DNA of 48,574 nt, from positions 1-48,574 of the forward strand of contig JANWWN010000020.1 of assembly GCA_025055435.1 (NCBI GenBank), in the 5' to 3' direction. The DNA is from Cyclobacteriaceae bacterium (GTDB lineage: Bacteria; Bacteroidota; Bacteroidia; Cytophagales; Cyclobacteriaceae). Positions 34,645-42,820 of the stretch are shown here, in pieces. The notes under the pieces were generated by a model. It had not been told where the DNA came from. It did not search any database and worked only from the letters and a program-made list of their open reading frames with translations. The stretch's first letter is position 1. Every line of letters begins with the position of its first letter. The position numbers were made by a program, and so were the translations under genes.

Positions 34645-36966
34645 TCAGGACATCAAATCGGGTCGCAATCGTTCGAAAACCGGTTCACGAAAACTTCCAT
34701 CAGGGGTGCGCGAAGCATAAGTAATTTCAATCACCAGTTTCGGTTCTACCCAGACTGTTGATTTTTCATCTGTAATTTTATCGGGTACGGGCTTTTTGGT
34801 TTGCCTGCATGTCTTCAGCAACCGGTCAATCTCTTTCATTGTGATTTCATCAAAGCCGGTTCCAACTTTCCCACGGTAAAGCAATTTTTCGTCTGCATAT
34901 TCGGCAATGTGCAGTCCGCCGAATGTATCTTTTCTGCTACCCTTGCCTGGCGTAAAGCCAATGATGAAGCAATCGGCTGTGTTTCTGATTTTAACTTTCA
35001 GCCAGCTACTGCTTCGCTTTCCGGGATGATATTTACTGTCCCGGTGTTTGGCCATGATACCTTCCAGATGATGTTCGCGTGCTGCTTCGAGCAGCAGTGT
35101 ACCCTCTTCTACTTCCTCGCTAAAACGGTAAGGAGTGTCTTTTCGGAGTACATCTTTCAGCCAGGTTCTGCGCTTATGCAGCGGATCATTCAGTAAGCTT
35201 CTTCCGTCCAGATACAAACAATCGAATGCATAGCAGTAAACCGGTTGTGTACGCACCATGCGTTGTATGGTGGTGCTGCCTGTGGCCATAAGCCTCCGGA
35301 TTACGTTTTTGAATTCGGGCCTTCCGGCGTTGTCCAGGCAAACAATTTCTGTATCGAATACTCCGTTAGCTGCACGAAAAGCCTGTTGCGGAATAATTAA
35401 TTCGGGAAATTTATCCGTTATGTCGCGGCCATTTCGGCTGTAAATGGTCAGCCTGCCTTCATCCAAAGTTATCATGGCACGTATTCCATCCCATTTTACT
35501 TCGTACGTCCATCCTTCTCCATCCGGCAGCCGGTTGGTTAATTCGGCCAGCATGGGTTCGTTAAATTGTCTCAGAAAATTTACCTGCGGCTCATCTACGC
35601 GTTCCAGTAAAAATTCTTTTCCCCTGGTTTGGTGCATCCGGAATTCGGCCGACAGGTCGGTGCTGCTCAGTCTGAAATAAAATCCGTCCTTCTTTTTTTT
35701 CGTTATCTGATATTTTCCGGCTGAAAAAATCCACATTTCCCCACCGCCATACTGTCCTTTAGGAATGGTGCCGTCAAAATTAAGGTATTCCGGCGGGTGA
35801 TCTTCCGTTTGCACAGCTAATCGTTTTATACCCGGGTATGGCGGTAATCCTTTCGGAACAGCCCAGCTTTTCAGAACGCCATCCTGCTCCAGGCGTAAAT
35901 CGTAGTGCAAATGCGATGCATGGTGCCTGTGTATGACAAAACGGTTGTTGTTATAAGCCGGGCCAGAAGGTTGTGGCTCGGGTGTTTTTGAAAAATCCCG
36001 CTTGCGCTGATACTCCTTAAGCTGCTGCGGAGATTTTCGTTTTTCAGATGGAGAAAGTTCTTTTACCACCGGCGTTATCCGTTGGGTATGTAACGGAACA
36101 GCAAATGCATCCATGCCCTGCCAGGCATCGCCCTCTCTTATGATTTTATCCGGTACGGTATGAAGGTTAAAAATTTTAGGATCGGTAATTTTTTCCAGCT
36201 CCTGCCACGTTATGGGCATCGATACCGGTGCTCCCGGCCTGCCTCGCAAACTGTATGGCGATACTATACTTTGACCGGCGCGCATGCGGTAGATGTCGAT
36301 CAGTATGCGTCCTTTTCGCGCTTCTTTTTTAATATGTAACGTAGCACGACTGCTGTTGACTTCGGTAAAGGGTTGCGCCAACTGACGGGATGTTTCGAAT
36401 GCCGTGTGAAAATCATAGCGCGGTTCAACAGGGCAAAGAATATGAATACCCTTGCCGCCGGTAGTTTTAACGAACGGTGTGTAGCCAAACTTTTCAAGGT
36501 GTGCCTTCAGATCAAAAGCCAGCTCCACTACTTTAATAAATGCATACCCTTCGGGTGGATCCAGATCGAACACTAAATAGTCCGGGCAGTTGAAGTCGGG
36601 TTTTCGTGCGTGGAGCTGGTGCAATTCCAACGCAGCAAGGTTAGCCAGCCATACCAGCGTGGCTGTTTCGGTGGCAATGATATAATCCTTTTTTTCCTCC
36701 GATCCCAGGGTGGCAAACTCAATCCAGTCGGGTGCCCACTCCGGGCGGTTTTTCTGAAAAAACATTTCTCCGGTTATTCCATCGGGATATCGCACCAGCG
36801 TGAGTGCCCGGCCTTTAATATGTTGCAGAATGGTGGGCGCAATTCTGAGATAGTATTCAATAACTTCAGCTTTCAGAATATGGTCATCCGGATAAAGAAC
36901 TTTGTCCAGGTTGGACAATTCAATCTTTCGCTTGCCAATGCTAGTCCAGTTCGATTTCCGCGCCAT
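34645..36966 (-). CDS. ligD: ATP-dependent DNA ligase LigD (POL-PE-LIG)
   Basis: Multifunctional non-homologous end-joining enzyme, 773 residues from ATG 36966. The order is polymerase/primase first (about 1-300, with DxD in VFDLDPPEGYAF and KTTGGKGIHI), then the 3'-phosphoesterase domain (about 335-480, FVIHRHHASHLHYDLRLEQD with the His and Asp metal ligands), then the ligase domain with catalytic Lys491 in YEVKWDGIRAM and a C-terminal OB fold ending ITYASRTPDGSFREP. This POL-PE-LIG order is that of mycobacterial LigD; the Pseudomonas enzyme has PE-LIG-POL. The start is 1 nt after the MHS transporter stop. No ku gene is present in the window. Confidence 0.94.
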   Translation of the reverse strand: MARKSNWTSIGKRKIELSNLDKVLYPDDHILKAEVIEYYLRIAPTILQHIKGRALTLVRYPDGITGEMFFQKNRPEWAPDWIEFATLGSEEKKDYIIATETATLVWLANLAALELHQLHARKPDFNCPDYLVFDLDPPEGYAFIKVVELAFDLKAHLEKFGYTPFVKTTGGKGIHILCPVEPRYDFHTAFETSRQLAQPFTEVNSSRATLHIKKEARKGRILIDIYRMRAGQSIVSPYSLRGRPGAPVSMPITWQELEKITDPKIFNLHTVPDKIIREGDAWQGMDAFAVPLHTQRITPVVKELSPSEKRKSPQQLKEYQRKRDFSKTPEPQPSGPAYNNNRFVIHRHHASHLHYDLRLEQDGVLKSWAVPKGLPPYPGIKRLAVQTEDHPPEYLNFDGTIPKGQYGGGEMWIFSAGKYQITKKKKDGFYFRLSSTDLSAEFRMHQTRGKEFLLERVDEPQVNFLRQFNEPMLAELTNRLPDGEGWTYEVKWDGIRAMITLDEGRLTIYSRNGRDITDKFPELIIPQQAFRAANGVFDTEIVCLDNAGRPEFKNVIRRLMATGSTTIQRMVRTQPVYCYAFDCLYLDGRSLLNDPLHKRRTWLKDVLRKDTPYRFSEEVEEGTLLLEAAREHHLEGIMAKHRDSKYHPGKRSSSWLKVKIRNTADCFIIGFTPGKGSRKDTFGGLHIAEYADEKLLYRGKVGTGFDEITMKEIDRLLKTCRQTKKPVPDKITDEKSTVWVEPKLVIEITYASRTPDGSFREPVFERLRPDLMS

Positions 36967-36967
36967 A

Positions 36968-38449
36968 TCACAATCGTTCCGGAATGCGGTTTGGAAGGAA
37001 GATGATGCCTGTTGTTGCACAAACCACGGCAACAACTATCGGATACCACAATCCGGCAAAAGGCCCTCCGGTTGTAGATAATGCCGTAGCAATAAACGGT
37101 GTGAGTCCGCCAAATATGCCGTTACCGATGTGATACGGAAGCGACATGGAGGTATAGCGGATGCGGGTGGGAAATAATTCTACCAGAAACGCAGCAATCG
37201 GGCCATATACCATCGTTACAAAAACAACCTGGATGGTGATGAGGGCCACCATTAACCAATAGTTATCGCCCGATAGTTTCACCTCCCTCCTTGTTTCAGC
37301 GGTTTTACCATCAGGTTTGATATATGTGGTGGTGATTTCGTTTTGCAAGGTTCCGTCATCAAACTCCTTAACTATGTTAATCACGCGTGTAGTATCGCCC
37401 AAACTGTTTATGGTAAGCGCCTCTGATGTTTTTCCTAATGATATGACCCGCTTTTGTTGAACATCAGATAACCTCAGCATAGCATTATACAAAGGACGGT
37501 AGGCAGCTGCTGCCAGTAACATGCCTGTAATCATGATGTACTTTCTGCCAATTTTATCCGACCACCATCCGAAAAAAATAAACAATGGCGTGGCAATCAA
37601 AAGTGCGGTGCCTACAATGTAGTTAGACTGGGTAAATTCGATGTTGCAGGTTTTCTGAATGAACGACAAGGCATAAAATTGACCGGTGTACCAAACTACT
37701 CCCTGTCCGGCCGTGGCACCAAACAGTGCCAATAATACCCATTTCAGGTTTTCTTTTTTGCCGAAACTTTCCTTTAGCGGGTTGGACGAAAGTTTTCCTT
37801 TAGACCGGATTTCGGCAAACAGCGGGGATTCTTCCATGCGCAGACGTATATAAACAGAAATAACTACCAATACAGCCGAAAGCAGAAACGGTATGCGCCA
37901 TCCCCATGCGGTAAACTCCTGCACTCCCATGGTTTGCCTTACAAATACAATTACACCCAGTGAAACAAACAAACCCAAAGTAGCTGTGGTCTGAATGAAG
38001 CTGGTGTAAAATCCCCGCTTATTATCCGGTGCATGCTCGGCTACATAGGTGGCTGCTCCGCCATATTCACCGCCTAATGCAAGGCCCTGTAATAAGCGAA
38101 GGATGAGTACGATAAGCGGCGCAAACAGGCCGATGGTATCGTAACCCGGAACCAGTCCGATAAGAAAAGTGGAAGTGCCCATCAGCACAAGCGTAACCAG
38201 AAAGGTGTATTTACGCCCTACCAGGTCACCCAATCGGCCAAAAACCAATGCACCAAACGGACGCACGATAAAACCGGCAGCAAAAGTTGCCAGCGTTGAA
38301 AGAAAAGCTGCCGTTGGATTGGTTTTAGGAAAAAACTGCTCAGAAAGAATAGTTGCCAGACTGCCAAATATGTAAAAGTCATACCATTCAATCAGCGTAC
38401 CAACTGATGAAGCGGTAATTACCGGCCACAATGATTTTTTATGTGACAT
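36968..38449 (-). CDS. MFS transporter, metabolite:H+ symporter (MHS) type
   Basis: Twelve-helix inner-membrane proton symporter of 493 residues. The MHS signature GTLIEWYDFYIFGSLA near residue 20 and the MFS loop RPFGALVFGRLGDLVGRK are clear; LQGLALGGEYGGAATYVAEH is another hallmark. A non-membrane insertion of about 65 residues lies between helices 8 and 9 (from about NAMLRLSDVQQKRVISL to EVKLSGDNYW), rich in Thr and Asp; related insertions are seen in this branch. The substrate is unknown; relatives take up dicarboxylates, betaine or shikimate. The start overlaps the DUF4184 gene by 11 nt and the gene abuts ligD, so all three are likely one transcript. Confidence 0.9.
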   Translation of the reverse strand: MSHKKSLWPVITASSVGTLIEWYDFYIFGSLATILSEQFFPKTNPTAAFLSTLATFAAGFIVRPFGALVFGRLGDLVGRKYTFLVTLVLMGTSTFLIGLVPGYDTIGLFAPLIVLILRLLQGLALGGEYGGAATYVAEHAPDNKRGFYTSFIQTTATLGLFVSLGVIVFVRQTMGVQEFTAWGWRIPFLLSAVLVVISVYIRLRMEESPLFAEIRSKGKLSSNPLKESFGKKENLKWVLLALFGATAGQGVVWYTGQFYALSFIQKTCNIEFTQSNYIVGTALLIATPLFIFFGWWSDKIGRKYIMITGMLLAAAAYRPLYNAMLRLSDVQQKRVISLGKTSEALTINSLGDTTRVINIVKEFDDGTLQNEITTTYIKPDGKTAETRREVKLSGDNYWLMVALITIQVVFVTMVYGPIAAFLVELFPTRIRYTSMSLPYHIGNGIFGGLTPFIATALSTTGGPFAGLWYPIVVAVVCATTGIIFLPNRIPERL

Positions 38450-39170
38450 ATTTTTTAATCTTTTTCGTGAAGAAACCCGCTGCAATTAGAGAAATAAAAA
38501 ATGCGCTTATAGCTGTTGACACTTGATCACCCAAATATTCAAAACCGAAAGATGCGCGACCGAAATAAATTGCCGATGAAAGAAGAATAACGGAAAGCCA
38601 GTAAAGCGGATTTAAAGTATTTGCAGTTTTTTGAGAAGGTAAGTGATGAAAATAAAATATGAGATAAATTGCCCCCAATAAGGTACTAATATGCTGCAGG
38701 TATCTGAATAACGGCCATGATGGCAAAAAGAAAACGGAGGGCGTAAAGGAGAGAAATTCAAGGTGCCTCACCATAAAATGGTTGGCATGCGTAAAACTGT
38801 CCCATAGCAAATGCGAGAAAATGCCGGTAAGCAGACAGATGAAGTAAGCAAACGGATACTTTCGAAGAGACTCTGTAAAATCAAAATCCCTGAGTTGAAT
38901 AAGCCGGGAATGAAAATAGACAGGTAGCGCGTTGATAAACGGGCCTTTAACAACGTAATGAAACACTACCAGGGCCGCAAAACTTACCGGAAGACAAAAA
39001 AGGAAAGCTCCCTCCAGGGTATGACTGAACCGGCCGCTCAGTTTCATTTTAATAAAGTACTCAAAATCGGGCGTCATGCTGCCAATAACCAGAGCAGAGG
39101 CAGAAACAAACTTTACCCTCAGCCGGGTGAGCGGTATGACAATAGCCGGATGGGTAAAGGTAAAGGGCAT
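38439..39170 (-). CDS. DUF4184 family membrane protein
   Basis: A 243-residue integral membrane protein with an N-terminal MPFTFTHPAIVIPLTRLR signature of DUF4184, seen in proteins related to the metal-dependent YdjM-like membrane hydrolases. SMTPDFEYF with an acidic triad and FSHLLWDSFTHANHF, which carries His and Asp, are the conserved polar motifs; they resemble metal-binding sites of that superfamily, but activity has not been shown that I know of. Several membrane helices follow (GAIYLIFYF, WLSVILLSSAIYF, FFISLIAAGFF). ATG 39170 is preferred because MPFTFTHP is where the family starts. It overlaps the MHS start by 11 nt. Confidence 0.85.
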   Translation of the reverse strand: MPFTFTHPAIVIPLTRLRVKFVSASALVIGSMTPDFEYFIKMKLSGRFSHTLEGAFLFCLPVSFAALVVFHYVVKGPFINALPVYFHSRLIQLRDFDFTESLRKYPFAYFICLLTGIFSHLLWDSFTHANHFMVRHLEFLSFTPSVFFLPSWPLFRYLQHISTLLGAIYLIFYFHHLPSQKTANTLNPLYWLSVILLSSAIYFGRASFGFEYLGDQVSTAISAFFISLIAAGFFTKKIKKYVT

Positions 39171-39220
39171 GGACAGCACAAAATAAGGATTAATTCCATG
39201 CGGCCGGCTAAGCGGCAGAT

Positions 39221-39826
39221 TCAGAATTTAACCAGCAGCCCGGTTGACAATTTCATGGCTGTTCGGGGCCAGTCGCGGCCATAATTAAAGTTGGCATCGA
39301 TGTTCCAGTAAACCGGCCCTAGTCCAATCATCAGTCCGGCCGTTGTCGAAAGATATCTGTACTCATTTTCTCCGTTAATGGTTGTAAAGTTTTGTTTTCC
39401 GGCCCCGGTACTAAAACGCAACGCATTACCAATAATAAAACCCGCCTCAACCTGGTAAAAGGTAAAATACTTGTTAATAATCAGATCATCAGTAGTAAGA
39501 CCTTGATAATCCTTTATGATGTTAAACTGCGACTCAGTTGTATAACCGGCTGTGCCGAAAATGCCTATGGAGTTACCACCTCGGTGTTTGGATGAAGTGT
39601 ACCCGATAAATCCATTTAACTGATAACTGATGCGATCCCTGCTAAACCGGTCAATAGCCGTATTTGGATTGCCCTGATAGTAATATGTAGCCGGCCCCAG
39701 CAGCAACGTGAGACCGGATGGATCGGGCTGTTGAGCAGGTTTAGTCGGCTGTGTGCGCGATTGCGCAGCAGATACGACTACCCCGGCCAAAGCAAATACG
39801 ATGTATGAGAAGAATAATTTTTTCAT
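39221..39826 (-). CDS. predicted outer-membrane beta-barrel protein
   Basis: A 201-residue exported protein: signal FFSYIVFALAGVVVSAAQ, followed by a short linker with TQPTKPAQQPDPSG and then alternating strands with aromatic ends (LTLLLGPATYYYQ, YQLNGFIGYTSS, NSIGIFGTAGYTT, FYQVEAGFIIG, LMIGLGPVYWNIDANFN). The C-terminal residue is Phe (GLLVKF), typical of outer-membrane barrels recognised by Bam. Eight strands is a likely number. Function unknown. It is the last gene of the unit 41284-39221; its start overlaps the previous stop by 4 nt. Confidence 0.75.
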   Translation of the reverse strand: MKKLFFSYIVFALAGVVVSAAQSRTQPTKPAQQPDPSGLTLLLGPATYYYQGNPNTAIDRFSRDRISYQLNGFIGYTSSKHRGGNSIGIFGTAGYTTESQFNIIKDYQGLTTDDLIINKYFTFYQVEAGFIIGNALRFSTGAGKQNFTTINGENEYRYLSTTAGLMIGLGPVYWNIDANFNYGRDWPRTAMKLSTGLLVKF

Positions 39827-40698
39827 TTCAAATCCAGTTTAACAAAGCCACCGAACTGAAGCAGCGTGATCCCGTTACCGACATCAAAATAAGCTCCTGA
39901 TTTGGAGTTGATGTTCACCGAAACACCGCCCCGGACAAGAAAACCGAATGAACTGCCTGCAGCAGAATTCTCCACGGTAATGGTGCGTCCATCGTCAAGA
40001 AACCGAATCATGCCTTCCGAGTTGGCCCGTGAGTTATAAAATGCAAGACCGCCCATCAGGTAAGGATCAAAAGTTTTAAAACCCATCCGATAAACACATG
40101 TAACTGAAACATTTAAAATGTTTTCTTTAATATTCCGGGTAATCTGAAACAAATCATATTGCGAAACCCGGTTCTCTTCGTACTTAAATGATCCAAAGCC
40201 TGCTATTAATCCAATATCAACATTTCGTTTTACCGGAAAAAAATATCCGAAAACAAATGCGGGTAAACTTTTCTTATTGGCAAGCGACTCCACATTTCTG
40301 ATTAGTGAAAACGACCGAATGATACCAACGCCTATTTGTATCCTTCCAGAGTCGATATGAGCGTGCCAGGGATTGGTATCAGGTTGCCGTTGTCCAACCT
40401 TGGTTCCGCTATTGGATTGATAAAAAGAAGTGGAATCTACCGGCAAAAGATATTCGGTTTGCTGATTGCGATAGGTTATGGCATAAACCGTATTACGTGG
40501 AATTTCCATAACCGGCCCATCAACCATGTCTAAACGCTGGTATTTGATGGTTTTCAGGTTTACCTCGATAACTTTTCCGGTTACAATGCTGCCGTCTAGT
40601 TTAATGAGTACATCGAACAATGACTGGGCATGCAAACAAAGCGTTTGCATAAACATGACAAGCAAAGCAGAAAGGAGGGTACTAGTATAATTGAGCAT
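39823..40698 (-). CDS. exported protein: beta-rich N-domain plus outer-membrane barrel
   Basis: A 291-residue exported protein. The signal LLSALLVMFMQTLCLHAQ is followed by LFDVLIKLDGSIVTGKVIEV and DGPVMEIPRNTVYAITYRN, a small beta domain of the 'KLDGS-x-x-x-GKVxEV' type common in Bacteroidota envelope proteins. After a linker, barrel strands follow (QIGVGIIRSFSL, NVDIGLIAGFGSFKYEE, ILNVSVTCVYRMGF, YLMGGLAFYNSR, SSFGFLVRGGVSVNIN), ending in FVKLDLK. The N domain may bind a partner or the cell wall; this is inference. The gene overlaps its downstream neighbour by 4 nt and follows the lipoprotein gene by 4 nt. Confidence 0.72.
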   Translation of the reverse strand: MLNYTSTLLSALLVMFMQTLCLHAQSLFDVLIKLDGSIVTGKVIEVNLKTIKYQRLDMVDGPVMEIPRNTVYAITYRNQQTEYLLPVDSTSFYQSNSGTKVGQRQPDTNPWHAHIDSGRIQIGVGIIRSFSLIRNVESLANKKSLPAFVFGYFFPVKRNVDIGLIAGFGSFKYEENRVSQYDLFQITRNIKENILNVSVTCVYRMGFKTFDPYLMGGLAFYNSRANSEGMIRFLDDGRTITVENSAAGSSFGFLVRGGVSVNINSKSGAYFDVGNGITLLQFGGFVKLDLK

Positions 40699-40702
40699 AG
40701 AC

Positions 40703-41284
40703 TTAATATGGCAAATCTTTAAACGTTCCGCTCACATTAATAATCTCTTCCGGAATACAAACGGTAAACCAGAACGAACCGCTTATAAGTTGCTCCTCAA
40801 CCGACTGACGCTCAACCAAAATACCGGCCGGAGGGATTCTTTCCGGGTTGCAATTTGAAATAGAGTGAGAAGTCCAGATACCGCCCCTTTTCAGGATGAT
40901 AACCCCTTCAGTCATTGAATTTCCGAGCTCCGGATTAACATGAATATAACCATAGCTGCGCACCATTTGATTAACATCCTGCACGTTAAACGATAGGGAT
41001 AAATAAAACTCCTGCACGGGTGGAAAAAGTCCAGTACCTTTGGCTTCCAGAGTCATTTTTTTAAAGAAAGCATATTCAGTTGACTGAGGAATAATCCGCA
41101 GCTCAAGGGGTCCCTGAATAACCCGGCAATCCGTAGTACGGAAATGCTCCTGCGAAACACTTATAAACATGGTGATCAGCTTCTCGCGGCCAACAGATAA
41201 TACTTCCAGGTCGGCCGAACAGGATAAGGCCGCCAGCAATATAATCAATAACCGGGCTATTAATGAGGCTATTTTAAATTGCAT
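40703..41284 (-). CDS. predicted lipoprotein, first gene of envelope operon
   Basis: A 193-residue protein with a signal ending in IILLAALSCSADL, a Cys lipobox-like site. The mature part is beta-rich (KLITMFISVSQEHFR, EFYLSLSFNVQDV, GYIHVNPEL, LISGSFWFTVCIPEEIINV) and ends SGTFKDLPY; the ISGSF-x-F / VSGTF terminal pattern is like that of DUF6252-type lipoproteins in Bacteroidota, though I am not certain. It has an AT-rich upstream region with no clear promoter and begins the three-gene unit with the two barrel proteins. Function unknown. Confidence 0.7.
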   Translation of the reverse strand: MQFKIASLIARLLIILLAALSCSADLEVLSVGREKLITMFISVSQEHFRTTDCRVIQGPLELRIIPQSTEYAFFKKMTLEAKGTGLFPPVQEFYLSLSFNVQDVNQMVRSYGYIHVNPELGNSMTEGVIILKRGGIWTSHSISNCNPERIPPAGILVERQSVEEQLISGSFWFTVCIPEEIINVSGTFKDLPY

Positions 41285-41360
41285 AATATATTAATTATCA
41301 AATTTTTACCTCTAATTTTTGAAGTAAAATAGTAATTAATGACCTGTTGACCAAATCGGT

Positions 41361-42263
41361 TTAGAAAAAAATTTCCTGCGCAACCCTGTACGTGTTGGCG
41401 TGTGCTTCAATAATGTCCCTGAAATCTTCTGAATATCCTCCACCCATACTAACGACAACAGGAATGCGATTTAGTCTGGCAGCCTGAAACACCAGTCTGT
41501 CGCGCTCCCGGCATCCTTCGCGCGATATCGAAAGTCGGCCCAGCTTATCACTCGCCAGTATATCCACACCCGATTGAAAAAACATGAAATCCGGCTGCAC
41601 TTCTTCCAGTAAAAGCTTTAGGTTGGCGTCCAGGGTTTTCAGGTAGAAGGCATCTTCTGTACCATCCGGTAAACCAATATCCAAATCGGAATTTTCTTTT
41701 ATCAACGGGTAGTTATTAGCACCATGCATGGAAAAAGTAAAAACACGCGGTTCGTCCCGGAAAATCTGAGCCGTTCCGTTTCCCTGATGCACGTCCAGAT
41801 CAACGATCAGTACTTTCGAGGCAAGACCTTCATCCAGCACATACCTTGCAGCTATGGCCAGGTCGTTCAGCAAACAAAATCCCTCACCTTTATAGCTGAA
41901 AGCGTGGTGCGTACCGCCTGCTATGTTCATGGCCACACCGTATTGCCGCGCATAATGCGTGCATAAAAGGGTACCCTGCATAATGGTTATTTCGCGTTTT
42001 ACCAAAGTATCAGTCAGCGGAAAACCGGTTCTTCGTATTTCCTGATCACTCAGCGAAAGCGACTTGAGTTTTTTCCAGTACGTCGGTTCATGAACAGCGA
42101 GTATGCGGCTTTCCTCAATCGGTTCAGGTTTAAAAAAATTACTCTCCTTCAGCGTACCTTCATATAACAGTTGCTGCGGCAGCACTTCATACTTACTCAT
42201 CGGAAACCGGTGATTGGGCGGAAGGGGTAAAACATATTCAGGCGACCAGGCAACTTTAAGCAT
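41361..42263 (-). CDS. histone deacetylase family (acetoin utilisation-like) deacetylase
   Basis: A 300-residue zinc-dependent amidohydrolase of the arginase/deacetylase fold. IAGGTHHAFSYKGEGFCLLN has the tandem catalytic His, VLIVDLDVHQGNGTAQIF carries the Asp/His zinc ligands, and SGVDILASDKLGRLS gives the second Asp site; VSMGGGYS is the C-terminal Tyr loop region. MLKVAWSPEYVLPLPPNHRF with ATG 42263 is the expected start of this bacterial branch; residues upstream of it come from the terminator region. The natural substrate in bacteria (acetyl-lysine proteins, acetylpolyamines or acetoin-related) is unknown. It is transcribed after a strong terminator, so it needs its own promoter, which I could not locate. 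Confidence 0.92.
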   Translation of the reverse strand: MLKVAWSPEYVLPLPPNHRFPMSKYEVLPQQLLYEGTLKESNFFKPEPIEESRILAVHEPTYWKKLKSLSLSDQEIRRTGFPLTDTLVKREITIMQGTLLCTHYARQYGVAMNIAGGTHHAFSYKGEGFCLLNDLAIAARYVLDEGLASKVLIVDLDVHQGNGTAQIFRDEPRVFTFSMHGANNYPLIKENSDLDIGLPDGTEDAFYLKTLDANLKLLLEEVQPDFMFFQSGVDILASDKLGRLSISREGCRERDRLVFQAARLNRIPVVVSMGGGYSEDFRDIIEAHANTYRVAQEIFF

Positions 42264-42284
42264 AGCAACCGATTTGCATAAACA

Positions 42285-42312
42285 AAAACAGTTGGCCAAA
42301 GCCAACTGTTTT
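42285..42312 (-). terminator. strong rho-independent terminator
   Basis: A perfect 12-bp stem (42285-42296 pairing with 42301-42312) with loop CAAA on the plus strand. Read on the minus strand it follows the His-tailed lipoprotein gene and is followed by TTTTTGTTT, so it ends that transcript before the deacetylase gene. Confidence 0.88.
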
Positions 42313-42334
42313 CTTCAATTGATCATTAAATCTA

Positions 42335-42760
42335 TTAATGCTTATGGCCGTGATGGCCCTCTCCTTTTCCGTACCAGGCTTCCTGCAGTTCATGGAATAA
42401 GTTGTGCAGGCCCGTCAGCGCCTCTCCTATTTGTGCGCTGTCACCCTGTTGTACCAGATTGGCGAATTCGGCCGTTCCCGATTTCAGCAGGGCAATTTTT
42501 TCTTTTACTTCAGGTGTATTGACTTTTTCAGGAAGCGGTGCTTCGGCCCACTTCGCTGCCGACTGCGCCATTTCGGCTGCATATCTCCTGGCTGGTTCAA
42601 GGTTGCCCGAATCTTTAAACGGGTGAAAACTCTCTGCCATAATCAGGTGAAAAGCGTCCATTTCAGGCCACTCGGTTTGTTCTTCGGCTTTTTCTTTTTT
42701 ACCGCATGCCCATACGAGGGCCAGTAGCATAATGAGGCTGATTAAATTTTTTGCATTCAT
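42335..42760 (-). CDS. small exported lipoprotein with His-rich tail
   Basis: A 141-residue protein with a lipoprotein signal (LISLIMLLALVWACGKK, Cys acylation site), then a charged linker and a mostly helical domain with FHLIMAESFHPFKDSGNLEP, ARRYAAEMAQSAAKW and TGLHNLFHELQEAWYG. It resembles the four-helix layout of cytochrome c' relatives but has no CxxCH haem site, and it ends with GEGHHGHKH, a His cluster able to bind metal. A metal-storage or metal-chaperone function is inference. A TAGGTTTG box (42787-42780) sits 20 nt before the start and a strong terminator follows, so it is likely a monocistronic gene. Confidence 0.75.
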   Translation of the reverse strand: MNAKNLISLIMLLALVWACGKKEKAEEQTEWPEMDAFHLIMAESFHPFKDSGNLEPARRYAAEMAQSAAKWAEAPLPEKVNTPEVKEKIALLKSGTAEFANLVQQGDSAQIGEALTGLHNLFHELQEAWYGKGEGHHGHKH

Positions 42761-42820
42761 GTTGGAAATAAAATTTATGCAAACCTATAAAAACCGATTA
42801 AAAATCATCCATGATTTTAC

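Noticed and set aside
41285..41360. AT-rich gap with ATTAATTA-like inverted elements upstream of the envelope operon
   Set aside because: The elements are short and expected by chance in AT-rich DNA; no promoter boxes at fitting distance were seen.
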